Positions 10,657 through 21,272 of a stretch of DNA of 64,000 nt are shown piece after piece. Source of the DNA: Corynespora cassiicola (lineage: Eukaryota; Ascomycota; Dothideomycetes; Pleosporales; Corynesporascaceae). A program made the translations under genes and the position numbers. Each line of letters starts with the position of its first letter. Within the stretch, counting starts at the first letter, position 1. The stretch spans positions 558,001-622,000 of the forward strand of contig JAEUWY010000012.1 in the NCBI GenBank assembly GCA_022059125.1. The letters run 5' to 3'. Under the pieces are notes generated by a model, which was given only the letters and a program-made list of their open reading frames with translations, had not been told where the DNA came from and searched no databases.

Positions 10657-11822
10657 ATGGCTTCAGAACCGCGCAAGTTCCCTTGCAATACTTGCTCAAT
10701 TATTTTCACAACTAGCGAACTTCAACGTTCGCACATGCGACAGCCTTGGCAGTAGGTCTAACCACCACCAAGTATCAGTTATCTGTGGCTGACAGTGGCA
10801 GTATATACAATCTAAGGCGTCGAGTAGCAGAGCTACCAGCATTATCGGAGGAAGAGTACGACAAGCAAGCCACAAGCCGTGAGGTCCCCTACCAACCAAA
10901 GGATAGCGAGGAGTCAAGACGGAAATCGCCCTTACACAGTGCCCAAGTGGAGCTTGATCCGAACTCAGAGGATACCCCCGATATACAAATTCAAGATTCA
11001 GAAGAGATTCCTCCAACACAGTGTCTCTTCTGCGACCAAGGCTCCCCAACGGTAGAAACCAACATCGAGCACATGTCATCTGCCCATGGCCTTTTCATCC
11101 CCTCGCCAGAGCAATTATCAGACCTGGAATCTTTCCTGGGCTACCTAGCCACGATAATATTTGATTACAACGAATGTCTCTATTGCGGCCAGGAGAAAGG
11201 AACCGTCGATGGCGTGCAGACGCACATGCGCGACAAGGGCCATTGCATGATCAAGATGAGCGCAGACTCCGAGTTGCTTGACTTTTGGGAGCTTTCCGAC
11301 AGTGAGGGCGAGGGCCAGAGCGAGGAGGAGGAGGGTGCAAAGAGCTTGGCGATCAAGCTGTCGGAAACGGAGATGAGGCTGCCTTCCGGGGTTGTCATCA
11401 ACTCGCGCTCCGACACCACTCAGCTTCGCGCTAGGCCAGGGCTTACGCAGTCGAGAGCTAAAAGTTCCCAGCAGCGGATTAAGAGGGATGAGAGGAGAGC
11501 GATTGCTGCGGCGGAGAACCCAGAGACGCCAGATGAAACGCAAAGCAAGCCTTCACGGGGTCACGATCGCCGAGTCGCTGTTCGTGGTGAGTTGGGTTTG
11601 GTGGGTGTTCCAGAGAGCCAGATTCGGGCGCTGCAGATCACGGAGAAGAAGATGAAGAGGAGAGAGGCGGTAGCCAAGGCAGCTTACAGACATGCTATGG
11701 AACAACAGCCTGTTAAGACGATATACTATAAGGTAAGGCCTGATCCAATGCCCTAGTCATTGGCTATACGAGCTGTTGCTGACTTTCCCCAGACAGAAAA
11801 CCCTGTGTATCAAGCCGGATAA
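10657..11822 (+). CDS. REI1: Cytoplasmic pre-60S factor Rei1 (ZNF622 family)
   Basis: Rei1 acts in the cytoplasm in late 60S ribosomal subunit maturation, helping release and recycle Arx1 and probing the peptide exit tunnel. Three exons join in phase: 10657-10751, 10802-11732 and 11793-11822, giving 351 residues. A U1-like zinc finger spans the first splice (FPCNTCSIIFTTSELQRSHM, then RQPWHIYNLRRRVAELP). Two C2H2 fingers follow: CLFCDQGSPTVETNIEHMSS and ECLYCGQEKGTVDGVQTHMR. After an acidic linker the C-terminal part is basic and helical. The last exon is only 30 nt and encodes TENPVYQAG; without it the frame would read through the intron to a poor tail ending at 11756. Length is slightly below yeast Rei1 (393). 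Confident assignment. Confidence 0.92.
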
Positions 11823-12404
11823 TTTGTTCTTATTTATATTTCGTTCTTGAAAGATGAAGAGGCTTAGATAGCTTCGTCTAGCGATTTAAAAAATAGTTTT
11901 ATATAAAACACTAAAAACATGTCTTTGGCTACTGATAGGAACATTTGATATGTAATTCGCTCGCGATCTGTTATTTTAATCGTTACCTTTTGAGCACGTG
12001 TGCCTTTTTGTTTAAGTTTAGAGAGTTCGTACACTCAATGGGAGTGTAAGGATATAGAGGCATTTGGGTGTTGGTTACGAAAGGGATGATGCGACATGCC
12101 TAGCTGTTGTGCATGAAGACAGTGATACATGGCAGAACAACCCCACTATCTGAACTAGCCAATAGCAAAACGCACAATGGGAGAAGGAGCAATATTTAAG
12201 GTAGATAAAAAGTTCTATCCTTTTCTCTCTGCAGATACGCCGGCGCTTCCTATCACTTTTGACTATTCCTAATTTACACATGTTGATCTATCTGCCGATT
12301 ACTCAAAGTACTAAAAGACTACTCTTATTGCCAAAGAATGTTCTTTTTGTCATTCGTGTTGATGAAAACGTACTGCGCAAACATATTAGTGCAATGATAG
12401 CAGG
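11823..12404. other. Intergenic (convergent 3' ends)
   Basis: About 580 bp of AT-rich sequence between the 3' ends of Rei1 (+) and the methyltransferase gene (-). No feature recognised. Confidence 0.4.
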
Positions 12405-13366
12405 CTATGAATCTCTGATTCTTACCTCAGTGCAGCATGGGAAAACCCCCCCATAAGTGACCGCTAACAAGTTGGGCTCTGCCCAAACTGGTCGAAGACC
12501 GAATTTTTCAAGACGCTCCCACCACTTAGTGACTTTATGGACAGACGTTACGCCTTCAAAGAGGTGTATCTCGATCAGAATCTGGCCAACAGGTAATTGC
12601 TGACCGTCAAAACTGTTCATGAAAGCCTCCAGTGCATCAAACTCGGCGCCCTCAATATCCATCTTGATAATGTCGATGTATGTGTGATTATTTTGCTTCA
12701 TCAAGGACTCTAATGTATAAAATGGAGGGTCTTCTGCACGGTCCAGAGGCCCGATACCGGCTTTTTTCATTGCTGTACGATTTTGATGTACCTCTGTAAT
12801 ATCAGGACCGAATGAATCAACAGTGTAATCGTAACCAAAGATATGAGCGTTTGTTCTTTCAAGCATCTCCCGCTCAAATGAAGAATCTTCAGCAATTCCG
12901 AAGGAGTATACTGTGAGTGGCCTGCGTTTAAACGATTCATATATTGACATGCCGCAGATCCATTTTCCGCCGTCGCCGAAGTGGCCTATCCGTTGCATAT
13001 CTGCCGGGCAATTGAATGCTGGAGGGAAAAATTCCCAGACATGATACAGTGCGTCAGGATCAGACTCTCTCGTGGGGAAACTAAGGGGCATCAGTGTTTT
13101 TTCTTGAGATATAGTGAGGTAGGGAAGTAAAACAGTTTAAGATCCTTCTGGGTGAATTGCTTGAGGTATTCCATGTACTGGTGACGACCAGCTACGGAGT
13201 CTTTCCATATTTGCTCTGAGACAATGCTAGGCTGTAAAATACCGCTACTTATCTTAAAGCAGTCTAATACAGGCTTATATGATAGACAAATAGAAAGTAG
13301 CAAGATTGCCCACGTCCACTGCTTCGCAAACCAGTGCGATACAGCACGAATCCGGCCATGCAGCAT
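12405..13366 (-). CDS. Membrane-anchored FkbM-like methyltransferase, apparent frameshift
   Basis: The main frame (12405-13091, 228 residues) is a SAM-dependent methyltransferase-like domain of the FkbM type found in many ascomycetes: GHFGDGGKWICGM near the start, VYSFGIAEDSSFE (nucleotide-binding strand), and YIDIIKMDIEGAEFDALEAF. The partner N-terminal frame (13091-13366) begins MLHGRIRAVSHWFAKQW and has one transmembrane helix (WAILLLSICLSYKPVLDCF) followed by a lumenal-type linker, so the full protein would be a type II (Golgi/ER) membrane protein. The two frames meet at an A6 run (about 13105-13110 on the forward strand as T6) and are offset by one base; I could not find an intron that joins them. 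Either the gene carries a one-base indel or the homopolymer is misread. The acceptor substrate is unknown. Confidence 0.65.
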
Positions 13367-14246
13367 GATTTTACGAACTGCTTCTAGAAATCAGATAGAG
13401 AAGATACCACTCTAAAAAAACAAAAGAAAAATACAGCGGTGTTCTGTTTATACAAGAATGCGAGTTTAGGTATATGTTGAAAGATTTGTGTATATCTTAG
13501 CCAGAGGATTCCAACGAAAATCAACAAGGATTAAGTAATTGCTATCGCAGAATAACGCTTTTTGCAATCTGTTTTGTAACGTAGTAATAGAATGTGTGCG
13601 TCTCTGCAGAGATGCCGGCATAAAAGTTGTAGATTCTGAGATCTTCCTGTTTGGGTATGTGGCGAGCTCGTGATCAGGGCGAGTGAATGGAGAGTCATGT
13701 ATTTTATTCTTCAAGTACCTCAGACCCTTTATAATACGACGCTCGGTGATATTTAGTGCCTAGCTCACAGGCTAGGCATAGGTAAGACCGAGCTGGGCAC
13801 ATGCATATTCCGTGGCAGAGCTAGTATCTAATATTCTAGAACATGCATGATACAAATCACTTGTAGTAAAACTATGCGCATATCTGTGCATCCCCGTAAA
13901 AGGACCGGGGCGGAAGTTGTAGCGTTTGAGATCTTCCTATTCGAGTAGTATCTGGCATTCCAGAACAAAAGCAATAGAGATCACCCGAGGTTGAACTGTA
14001 TGCCTATCTATGTGACTCCGCAAAGGGACGGCAGTATTTCCGTCACCGCCATTTCAGGTTTCCCTGTCATTTTGAATAGGCCCTATAGCCACACTAAAGG
14101 AGAATATAAAAGGGGCGGTGCCTCCAGACTGATAGTAACGACACTCCACTTTTATTCACGGAATCAACCTCAATTACCCTACCAACTGCAAATAAGGACC
14201 TACTACCCACTCTTTACAAAACTGTCGCCAACCTATTTGTTTCAGA
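13367..14246. other. Intergenic with degenerate direct repeats
   Basis: Contains the 5' side of the methyltransferase gene and the promoter of the small secreted protein. Two similar blocks occur near 13622-13660 and 13912-13950 (shared core AAGTTGTAG...GAGATCTTCCT). Nothing coding recognised. Confidence 0.4.
14105..14110 (+). promoter_or_regulatory. Likely TATA box of small secreted protein gene
   Basis: TATAAA lies about 137 bases before the ATG at 14247, followed by a pyrimidine/adenine-rich leader (ACTACCCACTC...), a layout typical of strongly inducible fungal genes. Inferred from sequence only. Confidence 0.45.
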
Positions 14247-14513
14247 ATGAAGTTTATTCTCCTCATCCCTATGTTCCTTAGCTTGGCTATTGCTGGGCCT
14301 GGGCCGATTCATAGGGATAGGGCGGAAATACTGCAAGAGCGTCAAGTCGTTTGTTCTGCTGCTTGTATCTCTCGATGTGGTAATCTGCCATGCGCTGGTC
14401 AACAAGTTGCAAATAACGCTGTCCAATGTATTTGTGGTGCTCCTAGTCCTTCTGGCCCTAACAATAGTGGTCGAGCTGTTCAACCTCGAGCTACTGCCGC
14501 TGCTGCTGCTTAA
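14247..14513 (+). CDS. Small secreted cysteine-containing protein
   Basis: 88 residues, family not recognised. A clear secretion signal (MKFILLIPMFLSLAIAGPGP) is followed by a short pro-like segment (HRDRAEILQERQ) and six cysteines in 33 residues with spacing C-x3-C-x3-C-x4-C-x11-C-x-C, then an Ala/Pro/Ser tail ending in an alanine run. The even number of cysteines suggests disulfides. Such proteins in plant- or insect-associated fungi are often candidate effectors, but that is inference from size, secretion and cysteines only. A TATA box and well-formed leader upstream support a real gene. It stands alone at the edge of gene-poor repeat-containing DNA. Confidence 0.65.
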   Translation: MKFILLIPMFLSLAIAGPGPIHRDRAEILQERQVVCSAACISRCGNLPCAGQQVANNAVQCICGAPSPSGPNNSGRAVQPRATAAAAA

Positions 14514-16020
14514 ACTGCAGTTAGCCCACAGAATAGCCCACAGCCAACTGTAAGCCCTCGAGACCCATAGTCCTCACAGTAGGCTGATCAGTGTAGATGG
14601 ACAACGCAATGCTCACAGGCATCACCAACATCGTCAACATCATCATAATCATCTTCGTCGCCACGTGCTTCCTTGTTCTAGCAATCCTTAGGGACTCAAG
14701 GCGCAGAACCCTTAAATTCCTACCTGGCGGGAGTGAAATCGCGCAGGATACATGTTCATGGTCAAGGCCTCCTTCTTTCTTGAGGCGTTAGCCCTCATGG
14801 CGGTGTAAGAGGATGCGTGATGGCATTCGTGACGGCATTCGCAGAGAATAGCTTTTGGCATCATCAATCCCTTTTATTCATAAATTTATCTCGTTTTTAA
14901 GCTTGTGCCACAATTGATGTGAGTTATACGGTGCGTAAAACTCTGCCATAATATGTGTGACCGTGCGAAACGATTAGGGCGGCGGCGGTGGAGGCGAGGT
15001 GATTGAGTGGGCTGCGCGACGCAGGCTTGAGGGACGAACCTTGGAGGGCTGTGGAAGCAGCTAAAGGCGTTGCGCGGTGGTTGTCGTGTTTTGGAAAGCG
15101 TTGGAAACCGTCAGAAGAAGAACCTGCCTACCCCTATATATAGGGGTAACTGCCCGTTGAATATGAGGGCGGTGGTCACGTGAGAGAGAAAGTCACGTAA
15201 CAAAGGTGTCGGAGGTTAACATTAAGGTTCTAAGTAGCTATATATACAAGGATGCTAAGTTGGTGTCAAAATACTGGAATATATTGCATCTGCGTGTACG
15301 AGCATAGGAGATACCATGTAGACAGGCTTGTTTATTGTGTCGGTTTCTTATCATGCTACTTCCAGTGATGACAGGTGACTGTCGGCAGGCTTCTCAGAAG
15401 CTACCGATACAGAGAATCAGTACCTCATATACTTCATTTTTCACTCTTGAAGAAAATCAGCATTAGCAGTATCCATTTATCGCCTTATTGGACGCTTGAT
15501 ATGCTGTTAATCACTTCACTCCAAGGGGTTCATCTGCTGAAGTATTGAGTTGTTTCGCAAATTAAATTCACATCTTACTAACTCAATGATATCAATCAAT
15601 CGGTATCGCTATCTGCAAATAGGAAAAGTATCGCTGTAGTAAATAATTTATAGTAACTAATATAGTGCATACCACGCTCAAAGCCCATATTCAAGATTTT
15701 GGTAGCCAGTCAAGTGTCTTGTTCAGCAAGAGCCCTTGGGACAGCACTTCAGTCAAAGGCTTTGCCCGCAATATCTTAGATTATACAAGGAGATCCAAAA
15801 CAAATATTAGGACTTAGTCAGGCCAAGTACGAACCTGTCTCGTTTGACGGTCAGGGGATCTATCAGCTCATATGGTCCTCCTTACAATATCTTACGATCA
15901 TTCGGGAGTTCAAGGTAGGCTATGACCCTAAACGGATAAACGAAAGGTGAAAAATGACAGGAGCAAGTGGGTCGGCCTAAGGGATATCTTCCGTGCGGTG
16001 GTGCTACACTCTTAATCATT
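14514..16020. other. Gene-poor region with palindrome
   Basis: About 1.5 kb with no supported gene (the 64-codon frame at 14597-14791 with one hydrophobic helix is too weak to call). It contains a perfect palindrome at 15129-15148 and E-box-like CACGTG nearby (about 15178), possibly part of an old LTR; ends and target duplication were not found. Confidence 0.4.
15129..15148. repeat. 20 bp perfect palindrome
   Basis: The sequence TACCCCTATATATAGGGGTA is its own reverse complement. It lies in non-coding DNA, close to a TATA-like core and a CACGTG motif, so it may be a promoter element of an eroded mobile element or a small hairpin. Confidence 0.7.
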
Positions 16021-16910
16021 CTTCAATTCCACAGAATCCTCGCAAATACCCTTCAATTCCACAAAATCCTCGAGATCAATGCAATCTCTAGCGCTATTGA
16101 TGAGATTTAAGGCAGATTCTGCCTCTGACAAGCCTACTAGCTCTGGATGCTGACTGGAATCCGCCGAGTAGATATATACATGCTACAAAGACAATACCAA
16201 GCCATGCGAGATACGGCGGACTACAGGGGAAGTTCACTGCAATTTCTAGCGTCAACGAAGAGTTACAAGGGAGATTTTGCCATTGATAAACTTATAAAAA
16301 CTTGCTACTCTCACCGGAATGTGTCGAGTACAAATTTTCCTATGCTACAAAAGCAATACGCCAATGCGAGATACCGATCAAAGCCAGAAATATAGTGAAG
16401 ATCTGCTTACAAATTTGGATCTAAATTTGTTACTCCATGTCATTCGATGCAATTGTTAGCACCGGTGAAGAATTAATTACAAGCTAGACGTGGCGCTGCT
16501 GCTTTACGCCTCCCGCACTGCAATCCCTAGCGTCAACGAAGAGTTCTAAGGCAGATTTTGAGAAGTAATTCAACATTATTGGAACAGTTCCCGTTGACCG
16601 GAACCCTTGGCATCATCATATCTGCTTGGTGGCACCAAGGCGTACAAGCGCTTAGCCTCCCCTGATTTCACTGCAATCTCTAGCGCCGGGCGAGCAGTTA
16701 CAAGGCGTTTTCGAGTTAAATCTTGGTTTTAATAGAGTAGGCTTTGTTGACCGGATGCCTTGGCGCTATCAAGCCTGTTTATTTACATGTATCAGGGAGC
16801 TCCATTGGCAGAAGGTACTGACACAATTATTTTATTGGTCGCCTCATTTCTCCATGAAACTGCGGTGACTTCACTGCAATCTCTAGCCTGAGTGAGCGGT
16901 TCAATCAGTT
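16021..16910 (+). repeat. Degenerate repeat family (five copies of a core) plus 30 bp tandem pair
   Basis: A core close to CACTGCAATCTCTAGCG recurs at about 16078, 16235, 16516, 16669 and 16872, each followed by an alignable tail (GAGTTACAAGG...GATTTTG or similar); spacing is about 150-280 bp. At 16021 and 16051 a 22 bp block (CTTCAATTCCACA then AATCCTCG) is repeated with one mismatch and a 30 bp period. No coding potential seen. It looks like an old, mutated minisatellite or fragments of one mobile element. Confidence 0.65.
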
Positions 16911-17155
16911 GTACCGTACGAATTATACTCGAAGAAGTTTGGTATGCTTGAAGGGATTATCCAATGGTGCAAGAGCAATTACATGATCACATTGTTCTAT
17001 TGAGCTTAGAAGAGTTGAATAATGATACGTAGGGATACACGGGATGGCCGGATATCACACAACAACGCTAATCTTATGAGTAGGTCCGATTATTACATTA
17101 TAGTAGAAAGGTATTGACAGCACGTTTACGAAATTTTGCAGCAGCGCTCCTCCAT
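16911..17155. other. Intergenic
   Basis: AT-rich 3' flank of the dehydrogenase gene; nothing recognised. Confidence 0.4.
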
Positions 17156-18501
17156 CTAACTTGTCCCGTTCAAATGTATGGCTGAATCTCTCTTCGCCTG
17201 AATCTCAACCAGGACCTTGACCTGTCTGTCCTTCTCATTGATCAGCCTCTTAATACCACCTTCCACCAGATTCTCTAAGGGTATACGACTAGTGATCATC
17301 TTCTCTGGCTTGAGACTCCCTACTCCCACATCAGCGACTTGCTCACATGACACCAACAAAGCTCGATGGGGGCTCAACTCACCATTACCCAAATGCTCAA
17401 TCACGGCCTCAAAATCCTTCCTCTGATACCCCAGCACAGCGGTATAATTTGACTCCTTGAACACCAACATGTTAGGCTGGAACGGGACCTCCTTCTCCCA
17501 GATGGCGACATTCACCACCGTGCCCCTGGCCTTGACAGCCCTGCACGCCGTCGTCAAACTCTGCGGCACCCCCGCACAATCCAGCACCACATCCGGCCCC
17601 TCGCCACCGCTCAGCTCGCGACTGATGGCCACGAGATCATACGTCTTGGGATCGAGGACGTGATGTGCGCCGAACTCGCGCGCAAACCGCTGCCTCGCGG
17701 GCGAAACCTCCGACGCGATGATCTTGCGCGTCTTGAGCGCTACGAGGCACTGGATGACGGCGAGGCCAATGGGCCCGCCGCCGAGCACCAGCACCGTCGA
17801 CTCTTGCGTTATTGGCGCCGCGGAGACGGCATGCCAGGCCACGCTCAGCGGCTCGACCAGCGCACCCACATCCAGCGGCACGTTCTCGGGCAGCTTCAGC
17901 ACCGCGCGCTCGGGCACGACGACCGAGTCCGAGAGCCCGCCGCCGCCGCCCGACAAGCCGATGAAGCCGCCGTTGTAACACACGTTCTCTGCGCCGGCGC
18001 GGCAGGCGCTGCACGCGGAGCAGTAGATGGAGGGCTGCACGACGACGGGCTGTCCAATGCGGAACGAGGTGGGTGACACGCCGGGGCCGAGCTCTGAGAT
18101 CACACCCGAAAACTCGTGGCCTAGGGTTATCGGGATGGTTTCGCGAGTTACGGGGTGGGGAGTTAGGGGCGCGAAGGTTGGGCCGCCGAGGTATTCGTGT
18201 AGGTCGGTGCCGCAGATGCCGACGTAGGAAGGGGAGACCTGTGAAGAGGGCGTTGGTACGTCATTTTGCAAGATAGGGGTTCAGAGGGGGGCGCTATTCG
18301 ATATCGCGGGCCATTGTGCTTATTCCGACGCGCATTGTGGAGTCTATGGAGACAGAAAAAAAAAGAGGAAATGGTTCGCAGATGATTCAAGGAAAAGGAA
18401 ACGGCAAAGGAACGTACTCTGATTTGTCCCTCGCCGCACTTCTGTTCCTCCACATGCTCAATCCTAATATCCTCTTTTCCATAAAACCTTGCGGCGCGCA
18501 T
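17156..18501 (-). CDS. Zinc-dependent polyol/(R,R)-butanediol-type dehydrogenase
   Basis: Medium-chain dehydrogenase that oxidises a secondary alcohol or polyol with NAD(H), probably cytosolic. Exon 1 is 18418-18501 (starts MRAARFYGKEDIRIEHVEE), exon 2 is 17156-18238, joined in phase 0 as GQIR-VSPSYVGICG to give 388 residues. Visible features in order: catalytic-zinc region GICGTDLHEY and GHEFSGVISELGPGV, structural-zinc cysteines CSACSACRAGAENVC, zinc-side EPLSVAWHAV, Rossmann motif VLGGGPIGLAVI with an acidic residue after strand 2 (ASEVSPARQRFA), favouring NAD over NADP. The order and length match fungal (R,R)-butanediol/sorbitol dehydrogenase-like proteins; exact substrate uncertain. It is isolated from obvious pathway partners. 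Confidence 0.88.
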
Positions 18502-20691
18502 GATGAGGTCTGGACGGTCGTGGATCCCTTGTCTCGGTCGGTGACGCTAATGACACTATTCACAAAAGCCGACTCGATTGCTGACATTTCCAAAAGGGAA
18601 AAGAAGAGAGGAAACAGAGGAAAAAGCCGTTTATAGGCAGTCGAGGAACGGCTCTACAGCGAAGAGAGGGTATGCTACGCCCGTCTCCACTCTTGGTCCA
18701 AAGCGAACGAAGCGGATAAACAAGAGACGGTCCGGGTATCGAAAAGCACACGAGGGCAGGTGTTGGTTACGTAGGTCGAGTGCGAAGGATGGCGTGAAAG
18801 CGGAGAAGCAGAGCGGAAGCGGAAGGCGTCTGGCGTGCGGGCAGGTCAGCTCCCCGGGCGGGTCAGTAGATATGGGGTCAGCGTCTGGAGACCGGAACCG
18901 CAAAGAATTGGCACGCAAGAATACTACAGCGTGGTGCGACGATCCTCAGGTCCGTAAGCCCCCGACGCCGCGAAGGCGGAGACGCGCCTAGGAAAAGGTT
19001 TGCCTGGCGCATGACGATGCCATGGCCTGTCGGATATGGGGCCGCGCGCGGGATGAGCTCCAGCGTGTCCGCGTGTCCGGGGCGGTGGTCGTGTGTGGTG
19101 GTGGTCTTGGGCGCGGTCAATGGGGTATGGCCTCGTGTCAAGCTTTGCGGGGGTGGGGGGACGCTTTGGGGCCAGGCCAGCTCTTGGGCTCGGGTTACCG
19201 GGTTAGGACGGTGGATCCTGGAACGTGTGGGGTGATTGTGTAATACAGAGTAGAATGTAGATTGGCTCGTTGGGCGACTTTCGTCTGCGATGGCAAACCA
19301 GCAGTGCGTGGAATGATGGTGAAGATGGGATTCCGTGTACTTCTGATGGCGTCGAGGGCTTGCGATAGGGAAACCGGGAGGCGTTTCTTCCCCTCAGCCC
19401 GAGCGATGATCTTTCCAGGAATGCCGTGTTCTAGAAATGGCGACGAAGAAAAACCGGATCTAGTTATGCATGCCCGTCCCAACATCTAGGCACGCTATTC
19501 TCATTGGAACGCCTATTCTTGGAGCGAAGCTCTTGCGCCTTGAGGCCTAGGCTTGGGATGACTGCTGCAATGTGTACTGTCGCTTTGCACATGCAGGGAA
19601 CTGCAAGCGGCGTAAAAACCCTATAGCAGGGGATGCGTAAAAGGGCCAGACTTTGCGATTACCCCTCACCTTCTCAGACTGTTTCGTTTCTTCGACCCGA
19701 CACCAATTAGGTAGCAGGCTGACCCGGCGGTGAGAACATGTACACATGACCAGTCCTTGCTAACATTGGTGTTGGAATGATCCACGTCACATCCAGCAAG
19801 CCGGACATCGGAGACATCTGCTCTCGAGTTCTTCATGCTTCCGCTGACATCCATTGGTTTCAAGTAAAAGACATACACATGGCGGGAACGTGGGGTGACT
19901 TGGACAAAAACCATGATGTAATGAGATTTGTGGAGTACAAATCCGATTCTGAAATAGAGAATAGACAGTGCTCCTTAGGACTAAGCAGACCAAGTACGCT
20001 GTTTGAACATATCGTCGTCCAGAGAACGTGGATATGGTTCGGGGGGAACGCCGGCGTATTTCGAGAGGCAGCGTAATGATCAAATGCTCTTTCTGAGAGC
20101 AGATCCTTTCCCCCCCCCCCCCCCCATAGTACACAGATATGATAGTAGTTTCTCCCATTATTCTGTGTTCAGCAGGGCTCAATATCAGGTGCCTGTCTCT
20201 TCCTATGGTCTTTGATTGGTAGGGCTCCGAATTGGTCGAGTTGATCTGTATGTTTGAGCTTCTGCTGGTAAGAATTGTTGACAGGTTACAAGAAGGGGTA
20301 GAGGGCATAGTATGAGCATTAGCAAGCTTTGGGCGTATTGACCCAAGTAAAGCATCCCAAATTGCGCATCCTAGTAGTTAACAGAGCGATATACCGAAGA
20401 CAGCGGTTGAGATGATTGCATGGCTGCCAAAGTCGAGGTGCGAGGCTGGCGGTCGGAATTCGGCAACGGGCCCTATCGATAAGTGTCAAGGCCGACGCGT
20501 CGGGCGCGTTAACTGGGCCAAGGATAAAACGAAGCACCGCCGGCCAAGCATGGCCTGTACACCTCGTCTTATCCAGTTCCTGTGACGTCCTATCTTCCAA
20601 AGCACCGTCTGCGAGATCACACTCGAGAATTCCCATTTGAATTCTGTCACAATCGCTCTCTTTTCCATACTAATCTAAAACTCAAGCCACC
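18502..20691. other. GC-rich non-coding region with 17 bp poly-C tract
   Basis: About 2.2 kb. Several frames exist on both strands but none shows domain structure, and G/C-rich composition explains their openness. A run of 17 C lies at 20110-20126. The right end is the promoter of the DUF7514-type gene. Confidence 0.45.
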
Positions 20692-20796
20692 ATGCCAAGT
20701 CCCGTATCCCGTGCGGCTGATCCGAATTTAGGACGGAGGCAGCCTCGCTGTCCGAGTGCCCCCAAGTCCGACTCGCCTGCTCTGCCCGCCAGCTAA
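20692..20796 (+). other. Upstream ORF or alternative first exon
   Basis: An ATG in strong context (CCACC-ATG) at 20692 opens a 34-codon frame ending at 20796, upstream of the main ATG at 20838. Alternatively its first four codons (MPSP) splice from a GTATCC donor at 20704 to an acceptor at 20819 (TTCATAG), which joins in frame as MPSP-HPCPKI-MSQYP. Either reading would affect the N-terminus or translation of the downstream gene. Confidence 0.35.
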
Positions 20797-20837
20797 CAAT
20801 CTCTGTTCTTCTTTCATAGCATCCCTGCCCTAAAATC

Positions 20838-21239
20838 ATGTCGCAATATCCCTCCGTTCCGCCGCCGGGGCCGTATGCCCCTCAGAATCAGAACGCGGCT
20901 GGCGCCGGCGCTCAGCAGTCGCAGTACTACCCCTCGCAGTCGTCTCCTTACCAGCAGTCGACGCCCGGTTACCAGCCCAAGAGCTCCGCTGGATTTGGCC
21001 AAATGTTCAACCAGGCCGTGACGACTGGTAAGCCGATGTTGAACAAGCTAGGGAAGACAATCAGCTCCAAGCTCGGTAGCAAGCAGTCCACGCCCTCCAC
21101 CCCGCAGCACCTGCAGAGCTACCAAAACTACCAGGAGCACTACCAGCAGCCCAACCCGAACCAACAGTTTACTCCCCAGCAGTCGCAGCAGCAGTGGCAA
21201 CCGGCGCAACAGAGCCCACAAACCAACACTCATTCCGCC

Positions 21240-21272
<33 letters not shown>

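Noticed and set aside
14597..14791. 64-codon ORF with one hydrophobic helix
   Set aside because: Too short, no homology recognised, no supporting promoter; the hydrophobic stretch comes from ATC repeats.
19787..20308. 173-codon reverse ORF
   Set aside because: Contains Gly codons from the 17-base C tract and no recognisable features.
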